Assembly: GCF_900637665.1 (NCBI RefSeq)
Contig: NZ_LR134386.1
Coordinates: forward strand, 5,510,501 to 5,574,500
DNA length: 64,000 bases
Direction of reading: 5' to 3'
Source: Chryseobacterium nakagawai
Lineage (GTDB): Bacteria > Bacteroidota > Bacteroidia > Flavobacteriales > Weeksellaceae
The translations under genes were made by a program, and so were the position numbers. Every line of letters starts with the position of its first letter. Positions within the stretch are counted from its first letter, which is position 1. The notes under the pieces are model-generated. The model did no database searches. It was not told the origin of the DNA and worked only from the letters and a program-made list of their open reading frames with translations. Positions 46,801 through 54,317 of this stretch are shown piece by piece.

Positions 46801-46974
46801 TTAAACCATGCAAGTACAATCTCTGTTAGGAGGATAATATCCTACACATGTTCTTACACCGTCTTGAGTTGCCCACAAGCAGCAGCCACTGCATCCGTAA
46901 GAGATTGGACCACTTCCCAAAATGTTTTTTTGTTGATCTCTGGTTAACTTTTGTGATTTGATTTTTGATTTCAT
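46801..46974 (-). CDS. 57-residue Cys-rich RiPP/bacteriocin-like peptide precursor
   Basis: A short ORF with a hydrophilic leader of about 20 residues (KSKIKSQKLTRDQQKNILG), a small-residue GSG (20-22) at the place where double-glycine leaders are cut, and a core of about 35 residues with six cysteines (28, 31, 32, 43, 53, 55), three Gly and aromatic residues (CSGCCLW, YYPPN, DCTC). The LTRDQQKNILG pattern is like the leaders of flavobacterial bacteriocin-type peptides. It has a canonical promoter (47012-47040) and a terminator, so it is expressed alone. No modification, protease or export gene lies nearby, so the maturation route is unknown. Confidence 0.7.
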   Translation of the reverse strand: MKSKIKSQKLTRDQQKNILGSGPISYGCSGCCLWATQDGVRTCVGYYPPNRDCTCMV

Positions 46975-47011
46975 AATATTAAGATTTAGTAATAATTAAG
47001 TATTATAATAA

Positions 47012-47040
47012 CAAATATAGAAAATAATATCAAACACCAA
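47012..47040 (-). promoter_or_regulatory. Promoter of the Cys-rich peptide gene
   Basis: TTG (47040-47038), 18 nt, TATATTTG (47019-47012): a good Bacteroidota promoter 38 bp upstream of the ATG. Confidence 0.72.
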
Positions 47041-47113
47041 TGAAAAATTCAAAATCATTATCCCAAAAACAACGGAGCCATTTCATGCATTCACCTCTCA
47101 TATAAGAAAGATT

Positions 47114-48019
47114 CTAAACCTTCCACTTATTCCACTTATTATCACTATTTTTAGGAGAAAGAATGATCATAGTCTGCTTCAGATCATTAAGGATAAGTCC
47201 GCCATTATTACCGGAATTGAAAACATTGAAGATTTCATCGCTCTTTGTATCCATGAAAAGATTGAAGAAAAACCCTTGTTGGAAAGTATTCTCATACATC
47301 TTAAGCTGCATAAGGGCATCAAAAATCACTTTTTTACCCGGAGTTTGATCCTGGTTAAAAAGATTATCCATTCCTGATCTGTGATAAGTATACATGGTAG
47401 ATCTCAACTGGCTCCAGTTGGGATTCATAATTTCATTGATTAATATAGTACGGCTTCTCGGTTCGTTGATTGTATTCCAGCCGTCATAGTTTCTGTTTTG
47501 AGAATTTTGAGCAATCTGCTGAGCTTTTGAAAACCATTGAGTCCCTCCCATAGACTGGAAGCTGTCTGCGTCATAACCCAAAATAAGATAAATATAGAAA
47601 CTGATTACATCAGTAAGGTTCTTTCCGGAAAACTGTCTTTCATTGAAAATAAGATTTTCGTTCTCAATGTATTCAAAATTAAATCTCTGATCCTGAAGGT
47701 TCAGTAAAGGAGACTCATACGTAGTATTATATACTGGACGCACTGCCTGTACAACGATACTTCCTTTGAATTTGTTAACATCTCTTTCAGCAATGACAAT
47801 GGAAAAACCACATTTGATTTTTTCAAAGTTCTGTAATTTCTTCCCCGTCCAGCTGGTATTGTTGATAAAATCCCTAAGGCTTTTTTCCAAAGATTTAAAG
47901 GCTTGTTGGTTACTTCCTCCTATCTGCTGGGAGTTTACCTGAACAGTTGCCAACAACTCCTGGGAAAAACCAAGATTACAGATAAATAACAGAAAAAATA
48001 AACTTATAATTTTTTTCAT
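47114..48019 (-). CDS. DUF4835-family exported protein
   Basis: 301 residues from the ATG at 48019; the frame runs back to 48106, but those 29 residues precede the signal peptide (MKKIISLFFLLFICNLGFSQ) and are not plausible. The mature part has the DUF4835 pattern: VQVNSQQIGGSNQQAFKSLEKSLRDFINNTSWTG, RNYDGWNTINEPRSRT, LINEIMNPNWSQLRSTMYTYHRSGMD. The function is not known to me; the family is fixed downstream of coaBC in flavobacteria, which suggests a conserved periplasmic role. Confidence 0.88.
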   Translation of the reverse strand: MKKIISLFFLLFICNLGFSQELLATVQVNSQQIGGSNQQAFKSLEKSLRDFINNTSWTGKKLQNFEKIKCGFSIVIAERDVNKFKGSIVVQAVRPVYNTTYESPLLNLQDQRFNFEYIENENLIFNERQFSGKNLTDVISFYIYLILGYDADSFQSMGGTQWFSKAQQIAQNSQNRNYDGWNTINEPRSRTILINEIMNPNWSQLRSTMYTYHRSGMDNLFNQDQTPGKKVIFDALMQLKMYENTFQQGFFFNLFMDTKSDEIFNVFNSGNNGGLILNDLKQTMIILSPKNSDNKWNKWKV

Positions 48020-48142
48020 ATGGAGATGCTTATTGTTTTTTTTTAATGTCATATGTAATCGTACTATCTCCGTAGATATTGCCTTTGTAAATTCTGACGA
48101 TTTCATTGCTTATTAAAAATTGAAAACGGAAATTTATTGAAA

Positions 48143-49348
48143 TTATTTTAAAAGCTGAGATTCAACAAAATTGAGAATATCTTTTGCGACTTCTCCCTTC
48201 GACTTCAAATCAAATTCTCTTTTCTCTGTTTTGGTGAATATTTTAATTTTATTGGTGTCATTTTTAAAACCTGCCCCTTCATCACGTAAAGAGTTCAACA
48301 CAATCATGTCTAGATTTTTCTTCTGTAGTTTTCCTTTGGCATTTTCCTCTTCATTTTGAGTTTCCAAAGCAAAACCTACCAGAAACTGATGGGTTTTCTT
48401 TTCACCCATTGTTTTAAGAATATCTGGATTTTTCACCAATTCAATGGTTAGATTTTCATCATTTTTTTTGATCTTTTCCTTGGCAATATCCTTCGGCGCA
48501 TAATCTGCCACAGCAGCACTTGCAATCCCGATATCGATCCTGTCATAAAACTCAAATACTTTAGCCAGCATTTCTTTTGCAGAAGTTACTTTATGCAGTT
48601 CTATCCTTTTATCGGTAAGGATTTGTGAACTTGGTCCTGAGATTAGAATAACTTTTGCACCTCTTTTTGAAGCCTCTTCAGCCAAAGAAAATCCCATTTT
48701 TCCTGAAGAATGGTTTCCGATGAATCTCACAGGATCAATTGCCTCATAGGTAGGACCTGCAGTAATTAAAACGGTTTTTCCCTCCAAACTTTTTTCAGTT
48801 GTATGATCTGCAAAATAAGCTTCAATTGAACTGAAAATCGTTGATGGCTCAGCCATTCTTCCTTGCCCGATCAGGCCACTTGCCAGCTCTCCGTTTTCAG
48901 CAGGAATGATAATGTGTCCATAGCTTTCTGCTAATTCGAGGTTCCTTTTCGTAGAAGGATGTGCATACATATCCAAATCCATAGCCGGGGCAATAAATAC
49001 TGGACATTTCGCAGACATATATGTTGCAATAAGGAGATTATCGCACATTCCGTGGATCATTTTAGACAAGGTATTAGCTGTACACGGAGCTACAATCATC
49101 ACATCTGCCCATAAAGCAAGTTCCACATGGCTATTCCAGGTTCCGTTGTGATCATAAAAATCGGAATAAACTGGTTTCTTCGATAAGGTAGCCAAACTTA
49201 ATTTGGTTACGAAATGTTCTGCATCGGAGGTCATAATCACCTGTACTTCGGCTCCTTGTTTTACAAAATCTCTTATCAGAAAGTGAACTTTATAGGCTGC
49301 AATTCCTCCAGAAACGGCAATAAGGATCTTTTTACCGGAAACACTCAT
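48143..49348 (-). CDS. coaBC: Bifunctional CoaBC (phosphopantothenoylcysteine decarboxylase/synthetase)
   Basis: 401-residue enzyme for two successive steps of coenzyme A synthesis. The N-terminal CoaC part is a flavoprotein decarboxylase (ISGGIAAYKV-type start, WADVMIVAPCTANTLSKMIHGMCDNLL, PAMDLDMY), and the C-terminal CoaB part has the nucleotide/substrate site ITAGPTYEAIDPVRFIGNHSSGKMG and a KNPDIL block. Order, length and motifs are normal. It lies in the rpoZ-coaBC-DUF4835 block, 123 bp from rpoZ. Confidence 0.95.
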   Translation of the reverse strand: MSVSGKKILIAVSGGIAAYKVHFLIRDFVKQGAEVQVIMTSDAEHFVTKLSLATLSKKPVYSDFYDHNGTWNSHVELALWADVMIVAPCTANTLSKMIHGMCDNLLIATYMSAKCPVFIAPAMDLDMYAHPSTKRNLELAESYGHIIIPAENGELASGLIGQGRMAEPSTIFSSIEAYFADHTTEKSLEGKTVLITAGPTYEAIDPVRFIGNHSSGKMGFSLAEEASKRGAKVILISGPSSQILTDKRIELHKVTSAKEMLAKVFEFYDRIDIGIASAAVADYAPKDIAKEKIKKNDENLTIELVKNPDILKTMGEKKTHQFLVGFALETQNEEENAKGKLQKKNLDMIVLNSLRDEGAGFKNDTNKIKIFTKTEKREFDLKSKGEVAKDILNFVESQLLK

Positions 49349-49412
49349 TTAGCTTTAATTTTTTTGAAATACTAAAATACTTATTTTTTCTTACAATAAG
49401 GGTTTAAAACAG

Positions 49413-49451
49413 CAAAGGTCATAAAAGAACTTAATTCCCTTATGACCTTTG
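49413..49451 (-). terminator. Hairpin between rpoZ and coaBC
   Basis: Perfect 12-bp stem CAAAGGTCATAA / TTATGACCTTTG. The minus-strand T tract is weak, so it may be an attenuator or partial terminator rather than a full stop. Confidence 0.6.
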
Positions 49452-49471
49452 TTTATAAAAAAGACAGAAAA

Positions 49472-49795
49472 TTACTTTCTTTCTTCTGTTTTTCTAAAAT
49501 ATACGTCTCCATTTAACCATTCTTCAATAGCGATTGAAGTTGGCTTGGGAAGTTTTTCGTAATGCTTAGAGATCTCAATCTGTTCTCTGTTTTCGAAAAC
49601 CTCTTCTAATGTAGAATTGTGAACAGCAAATTCATCTAATTTGTTGTGAAGCTCCGTACGGATCTCCGCATTGATTTGCTCTGCTCTCTTTCCCATGATA
49701 ACAATAGCTTCGTAGATTGAACCTACTTTATCTTCAATCTTGTCTTTGTCGTAAGTAATAGTATTTACTTCTGCTTTTGTATCTTTTACACTCAT
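49472..49795 (-). CDS. rpoZ: RNA polymerase omega subunit (Rpb6-type)
   Basis: 107 residues. The core IYEAIVIMGKRAEQINAEIRTELHNKLDEF is the conserved omega/Rpb6 helix region (IVI-KRA-Q). The C-terminal EEVFENREQIEISKHYEKLPKPTSIAIEEWLNGDVYFR is characteristic of the Bacteroidota version. It stabilises RNA polymerase by binding the beta-prime subunit. It lies between bamD and coaBC, the usual flavobacterial order, 42 bp downstream of bamD. Confidence 0.88.
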   Translation of the reverse strand: MSVKDTKAEVNTITYDKDKIEDKVGSIYEAIVIMGKRAEQINAEIRTELHNKLDEFAVHNSTLEEVFENREQIEISKHYEKLPKPTSIAIEEWLNGDVYFRKTEERK

Positions 49796-49837
49796 TTTGA
49801 GAAAATTATTTTTATTTTAAGATGGCAAATTTACGAA

Positions 49838-50833
49838 TTATCTTTTAATTTTGAAAGTCGCTGCAGGTGGAGGGGTCTGAAGTGCCGCACTATCCCTCTG
49901 CATCTGCTTTGCCTGCTTTTCATTGCTAATCTGATCTTTAACTTGCTGCTCTTTTTTATCCTGGCTGGCAAGCTTTTCTGCCTCTTTCTTTTGCTTAGCT
50001 GTTAATGCTGCAATTTTTGCTTCGGTTTCTTTTTTAACCACTACAAAATGTTCCTTTTCTTTTTCCAGTTTTGTTCTCAGATCAGAGGCCGTCTTAGAAT
50101 ATTCTGTATTAGGAAGTTCCTTTTCAACCATTTTCACATAAGTTAAAGCACTTTCAATACGCTCATCCTTAAGACTATAAATTGATTTTAAAGCTAATTC
50201 ATAACGAGACTTCATGATATAATCATAAATTTTCGGACGAAGTTTTGTACTTGGGAAATCTTCCAATACATTTTCCAATGCTACGTTAGCAGCTTTGTAC
50301 TCTCCCATTTTAAAGTACTGTCTTCCGTTTTCATAAGCCTTAAATTCTAGTTTATAAGACAGCTCATCAATAAGCTGACTGATATTTTTTGATCTTTCTG
50401 AATTCGGATAGTTGTTCAGGAAGTCTTGAAGCTCATTGACCGCTAATTCTGTACTTGACTGGTCCAGGTTGTAATCCATAGATCCTTCATAATAACATAA
50501 TGCAGACATATAAGCTGCTTCTTCAGCTCTTGGGTCTTTTGGAAAGTTTACGGCAAAGTTTTTAAACTGATGTCCTGCCAGTTTATAACTTTTATCATAG
50601 TAATTGGCATAGGCTGTATTGAAACCTACGTTAGGAAAGTCATCCGTTCCTGCTACAAGGTTCGCAAGTCTGTCATAAAGAGCCAATGCATTTTTCCACT
50701 TTTTCTTAGCAAAGTTTTCATTGGCTGCTTTTAAGATAAAATCTTTATCAGCACTCTTCATTGCTCTTTCTTGCTGGCTTACACATGATGCCACCACTGC
50801 TACAGCAAAAAGACCTAAAATATATTTTTTCAT
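49838..50833 (-). CDS. bamD: Outer-membrane assembly lipoprotein BamD
   Basis: 331-residue lipoprotein (lipobox FAVAVVASC, Cys near residue 17) with five or so TPR helical pairs (NENFAKKKWKNALALYDRL, AHQFKNFAVNFPKDPRAEEAAYMSALCYYEG, ELQDFLNNYPNSERSKN, AANVALENVLEDFPSTKLRPKIYDYIMKSR). It belongs to the BAM complex that folds outer-membrane barrels. A Lys/Gln/Glu-rich helical tail of about 70 residues (KKEAEKLASQDKKEQQVKDQ) is longer than in E. coli BamD. Confidence 0.92.
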   Translation of the reverse strand: MKKYILGLFAVAVVASCVSQQERAMKSADKDFILKAANENFAKKKWKNALALYDRLANLVAGTDDFPNVGFNTAYANYYDKSYKLAGHQFKNFAVNFPKDPRAEEAAYMSALCYYEGSMDYNLDQSSTELAVNELQDFLNNYPNSERSKNISQLIDELSYKLEFKAYENGRQYFKMGEYKAANVALENVLEDFPSTKLRPKIYDYIMKSRYELALKSIYSLKDERIESALTYVKMVEKELPNTEYSKTASDLRTKLEKEKEHFVVVKKETEAKIAALTAKQKKEAEKLASQDKKEQQVKDQISNEKQAKQMQRDSAALQTPPPAATFKIKR

Positions 50834-50936
50834 ATAAAAAGTTCAACAGTTTTCGGATTATACAGCCGATTTACTAATTTGCAAAAATATAACTTTTTTG
50901 TCAATAGATTTTTTTTTATGAATATTTAACGTAATT

Positions 50937-51566
50937 TTAGTCTGCAGCGTATCCTAAAATTGCAAAAACACTTAATAAAAGATTCATTCTGACTTTCTTT
51001 TCAGCCTCTTTTGCATAGGCTTCTTCATTTTTACTGGGAACGTAAAGCTCATAAAAATTTTTATTCCGGATCACAAATAAGGTAGAACCGATAATCATGG
51101 TAAGAATATCTTCCGGCTTAGGCGTAAAGGTAAATACTCCGGATGCAACTCCTTTTTTAATGACTTCATCCAGCTTTTTTACAAACAACTGGTAAAAATC
51201 CAGCAATTCATCTTTTAAATTATCTGTATGACGGAGTTCCTGGGTGACAAACCCATGGAAATAATTGTATTTGAACAGCTGAGAAACAATGTATTTTATC
51301 ATTTCACGCATCTGCATTTCTGGCTTTCCTTCTTTAATGGTATCCGCAAATTCTGAAAAATTCTCTCTGGTCTTTAATACTCTATATTGATAAAGATAAG
51401 ACATCATTTTCTCCTTAGAACCGAAATAATAGGAGATCATAGCGACATTGATATTGGCTTTAGAGCAAATATCTCTCACAGAAGTTCCTTCGTACCCTTT
51501 TTTTGCAATTAATTCTTCTGCAATATCCAGTATGTGAATCTGTTTTTCAGTAAATTTTTTTTTCAT
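50937..51566 (-). CDS. TetR-family transcriptional regulator
   Basis: 209 residues from the ATG at 51566 (MKKKFTEKQIHILDIAEELI); three further upstream codons are possible. The N-terminal HTH is EELIAKKGYEGTSVRDICSKANINVAMISYYFGSKEKM. The C-terminal ligand domain is helical and of unknown specificity. It is divergent from tatD; a perfect 14-bp palindrome lies in the gap at 51610-51623, so it probably represses itself and perhaps the tatD-tcdA-rnpA operon. Confidence 0.9.
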   Translation of the reverse strand: MKKKFTEKQIHILDIAEELIAKKGYEGTSVRDICSKANINVAMISYYFGSKEKMMSYLYQYRVLKTRENFSEFADTIKEGKPEMQMREMIKYIVSQLFKYNYFHGFVTQELRHTDNLKDELLDFYQLFVKKLDEVIKKGVASGVFTFTPKPEDILTMIIGSTLFVIRNKNFYELYVPSKNEEAYAKEAEKKVRMNLLLSVFAILGYAAD

Positions 51567-51609
51567 GAAGTGCACTTTGAGTAAAGTTAAGAAATTTTTA
51601 ACACATTTG

Positions 51610-51623
51610 TAAACGATCGTTTA
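51610..51623. promoter_or_regulatory. Palindromic candidate TetR operator
   Basis: TAAACGATCGTTTA is a perfect 14-bp dyad between the divergent tetR and tatD starts, 44 bp before the tetR ATG and 39 bp before the tatD ATG. Its form is typical of TetR sites. Confidence 0.6.
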
Positions 51624-51662
51624 ATAATTTTATATTAATTCCAAATAGTCGTATTTTTGACT

Positions 51663-52289
51663 ATGGAATTTTTTGATTTTCATCATCATAAAAAATACAT
51701 CAGAGACGGAATTTACAATTTGGACATTGATCAAATTCCGCCGAATTCCCCTTATTCAGTAGGAATACATCCCAATGACATTGATAGTAATAATATAGAC
51801 CATCAGCTGAACTGGATGAGAAACGTGATGTTCCAGAATTGTTTTGCCATAGGTGAATGTGGATTGGATTCTTTGGTTCCAATCGATCAGAAAATTCAGG
51901 AGGAAGTTTTTTTAAGACAGATCAATATTTCCAATGAGGCAAAAAAACCTGTTATTGTACACTGTGTAAAAAAATTTTACGAGGTAATTTCTTTTAAGAA
52001 AAAAGCAGAACAGCCCATGATTATTCATGGTTTTAATAAAAAACAGAAAATTGCTGAGGATCTTCTGGCCAATAATTTTTACCTGAGTTTTGGAAAAGCT
52101 GTTTTGTATAATTTATCTTTGCAGGATATTTTAAAAAACACTCCCTTAGATAAATTCTTTTTAGAAACTGACAATGAAGATTTTAAAATCGAAGAATTGT
52201 ACCTGAAAGTTTCGGAAATAAAAGGAATTTCTGTGGAAGATCTCAACGAACAAATTTTAGAAAATTTACACACGATAAGAAATGGATAA
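51663..52289 (+). CDS. TatD-family metal-dependent hydrolase
   Basis: 208 residues from the ATG at 51663; a TTG six bases earlier is a weaker start. It begins FFDFHHH (metal ligands of the TatD/amidohydrolase TIM barrel), then SVGIHPNDID, AIGECGLDS, VIVHCVKKF and FLETDNED, in the order of TatD DNases, but at 208 residues it is shorter than the usual 260. TatD proteins are metal nucleases or deoxyribonucleases. It overlaps the tcdA start by eight bases. Confidence 0.85.
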   Translation: MEFFDFHHHKKYIRDGIYNLDIDQIPPNSPYSVGIHPNDIDSNNIDHQLNWMRNVMFQNCFAIGECGLDSLVPIDQKIQEEVFLRQINISNEAKKPVIVHCVKKFYEVISFKKKAEQPMIIHGFNKKQKIAEDLLANNFYLSFGKAVLYNLSLQDILKNTPLDKFFLETDNEDFKIEELYLKVSEIKGISVEDLNEQILENLHTIRNG

Positions 52290-53007
52290 ATACTGGCTGG
52301 AAAGAACGGAACTTTTGGTGAAGGAAGAGGGATTAGAAAAACTTATTAAAGCAAATGTTCTGGTAGTAGGACTGGGCGGAGTAGGTTCTTTTGCAGCTGA
52401 GTTTCTGGCAAGAGCTGGTGTAGGAACAATGACTATCGTAGATGGAGATACTGTAGACATTACCAACGTGAACAGACAGCTCCCAGCTTTACGATCTACT
52501 GTTGGGAAACATAAAGTAGACGTTGTTGCCGAAAGATTGCTGGATATTAATCCTGATCTTAAATTAACAAAAATCAATGAGTTTCTGAATCCTGAAAGAA
52601 TGGAGGAAGTGCTGGATTCATCACCATTTGATTATGTCCTGGATTGTATAGACAGCGTAACTCCAAAATTAAGCTTAATTATTGCTGCTAAAAGAAAAAA
52701 AATAAAGGTGATAAGCTCAATGGGAGCTGGTGGAAAGACAGACCCGAGCAAGGTATTGGTAAGAGATATCAGTAAAACCGAGCACTGCCATCTTGCAAGA
52801 CAGATAAGAAAAAGACTGAGAAAAGTAAAAATTGACAAAGGAGTACGTTGCGTTTTTGCCAATGATATTCAGGACGAAGAAAGCCTGAAAATGACCGACG
52901 GAACGAATTATAAAAGATCTTTTTACGGAACGATAAGCTATATGCCTGCCATTTTTGGACTTTATGCTGCTGCTGAAGTGATTAATTATTTAGTGGAAAA
53001 AGATTAA
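52282..53007 (+). CDS. tcdA: tRNA threonylcarbamoyladenosine dehydratase (TcdA, ThiF-like)
   Basis: 241-residue E1-like ATP-dependent enzyme that cyclises t6A to ct6A in ANN-reading tRNAs. The nucleotide site is VVGLGGVGSFAAEFLARAG near 28-46, then DGDTVDITNVNRQ, and DCIDSVTPKLSLI. It lacks the zinc CxxC pairs of MoeB/ThiF, consistent with TcdA. Its stop overlaps the start of rnpA (TAATG), so three RNA/DNA-related genes are translated together. Confidence 0.92.
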   Translation: MDKYWLERTELLVKEEGLEKLIKANVLVVGLGGVGSFAAEFLARAGVGTMTIVDGDTVDITNVNRQLPALRSTVGKHKVDVVAERLLDINPDLKLTKINEFLNPERMEEVLDSSPFDYVLDCIDSVTPKLSLIIAAKRKKIKVISSMGAGGKTDPSKVLVRDISKTEHCHLARQIRKRLRKVKIDKGVRCVFANDIQDEESLKMTDGTNYKRSFYGTISYMPAIFGLYAAAEVINYLVEKD

Positions 53008-53378
53008 TGCAGAATTCCAAATATCCCAGAGCGGAAAAGCTCAAAAAAAATACAGAAATCAGTTTACTTTTCGAAAAAGGTAAATGGAGGACTTCTGGAA
53101 ATCTGAGAATCATTATTCTCAAAGATAAGCCTACTCTTCCGATTGAAAGCGGAAAATTTGGGGTTTCTGTTTCTAAAAGATATTTCAAGAGAGCGGTTCA
53201 CAGAAACCGCATCAAAAGATTGCTTAGGGAATGCTATAGATTAAATAAAGTTTTATTCCAAGAAGCTTTTGGTGAAAAGACGATGGCCATGCTTTTTTGG
53301 GTTTCTTCTGAAATGCCACCAAAATTTCAGGATGTGGAAACACAGTTTATCAAGCTTTGTGAGGCCCAGAAAAAATAA
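53007..53378 (+). CDS. rnpA: Ribonuclease P protein component
   Basis: 123-residue protein subunit of RNase P, which matures tRNA 5' ends. The basic RNR motif is HRNRIKRLLREC at 65-76, preceded by SGKFGVSVSKRYFKRAV. In most bacteria rnpA follows rpmH near the origin; here it is third in a tatD-tcdA-rnpA operon and overlaps tcdA by one base. A hairpin terminator follows at 53406. Confidence 0.94.
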   Translation: MQNSKYPRAEKLKKNTEISLLFEKGKWRTSGNLRIIILKDKPTLPIESGKFGVSVSKRYFKRAVHRNRIKRLLRECYRLNKVLFQEAFGEKTMAMLFWVSSEMPPKFQDVETQFIKLCEAQKK

Positions 53379-53405
53379 TTTTCCTTTACATAATAAGAAT
53401 CCGTG

Positions 53406-53440
53406 AAAATCTGTGTTTAATGCTTATCACAGGTTTTTAT
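53406..53440 (+). terminator. Terminator of the tatD-tcdA-rnpA operon
   Basis: AAAATCTGTG / CACAGGTTTT (one G-U pair), 12-nt loop, T-rich tail. The rest of the 287-bp gap to 53666 shows no gene or structured element I can support. Confidence 0.7.
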
Positions 53441-53665
53441 TTCTTATTCGGCATATTATTTTCTTACTACAGATAAGAGTAACACAGATAATTGCCTATA
53501 CAAACTTCTATAGAGTCTGTATTTCATAGGGTTTTGCTTATTATGCATATACAACCTGAGACTACACACCTTGTCAACCGAATCCCGAATCTAACCTCCT
53601 CATAACACTTCAAATCTCACATACTTTTTGTAATTTTATAGGAAACAATAAATCTGAAAATTAAT

Positions 53666-54271
53666 ATGTTGGATCAAGTTCCCTATCTTTCGTATGTCAT
53701 TAGTGCCTTTATCGGCATTGGCCTATCTGCTGCTACAGGCTTCAGGGTCTTTCTTCCGTTGTTTGCCGTAAGTCTCGCTTCCTATTTTCACTGGATTCCG
53801 ATGAGTGAGAGTTTTGAATGGCTGGCGGGCTTGCCTGCCCTCATCACTACGGGAATTGCAACGGTTGTCGAGATTCTGGCTTATTATATACCCTTCGTAG
53901 ATCATTTATTGGATACGATCTCTGTTCCTATGGCAACAGTTGCCGGTTCTATTCTATTTGCCAGTCAGTTTGCCGAATTGGGCACATTTCCACAATGGGC
54001 ACTGGCCCTAATTGCAGGTGGCGGAACGGCAGCTACCATAAGTTCAGGTTTTGCAGGAATAAGGGCTGCTTCTACGGCGACCACAGGAGGGTTGGGAAAT
54101 TCTGTAGTAGGAACTACCGAGACAGCAGGAGCCGGCATCATGACTATCCTTGCCATGGTAGCACCTATTATTGCGGCTGTTCTGGCTATTATTTTATTAA
54201 TACTAGTAATTGTATACGGGCGAAAAGCCTGGAGGAAACTTCGGGGCAAAAAAACGCCTTCAACTCAATAA
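53666..54271 (+). CDS. DUF4126-family membrane protein
   Basis: 201 residues with about five hydrophobic helices. The start (SAFIGIGLSAATGFRVFLPLFAVSLA), the EFLAGLP-type EWLAGLPALITTGIATVVEILAYYIPFVDHLLDT block and a Gly/Ala/Thr-rich stretch (AGIRAASTATTGGLGNSV) match DUF4126, a family of unknown role, sometimes near stress or membrane genes. It is a single gene with a shared terminator downstream. Confidence 0.88.
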   Translation: MLDQVPYLSYVISAFIGIGLSAATGFRVFLPLFAVSLASYFHWIPMSESFEWLAGLPALITTGIATVVEILAYYIPFVDHLLDTISVPMATVAGSILFASQFAELGTFPQWALALIAGGGTAATISSGFAGIRAASTATTGGLGNSVVGTTETAGAGIMTILAMVAPIIAAVLAIILLILVIVYGRKAWRKLRGKKTPSTQ

Positions 54272-54276
54272 AAAAT

Positions 54277-54307
54277 AAAGGTACAGTCTATTACAGCTGT
54301 ACCTTTT
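54277..54307. terminator. Bidirectional terminator
   Basis: Perfect 10-bp stem AAAGGTACAG / CTGTACCTTT with T-rich flanks on both sides, shared by the convergent genes. Confidence 0.82.
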
Positions 54308-54317
54308 ATATTATATT

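Noticed and set aside
46975..47113. A second small peptide gene in the gap.
   Set aside because: Only the promoter of the 57-residue gene is visible; no other ORF with a plausible start and length.
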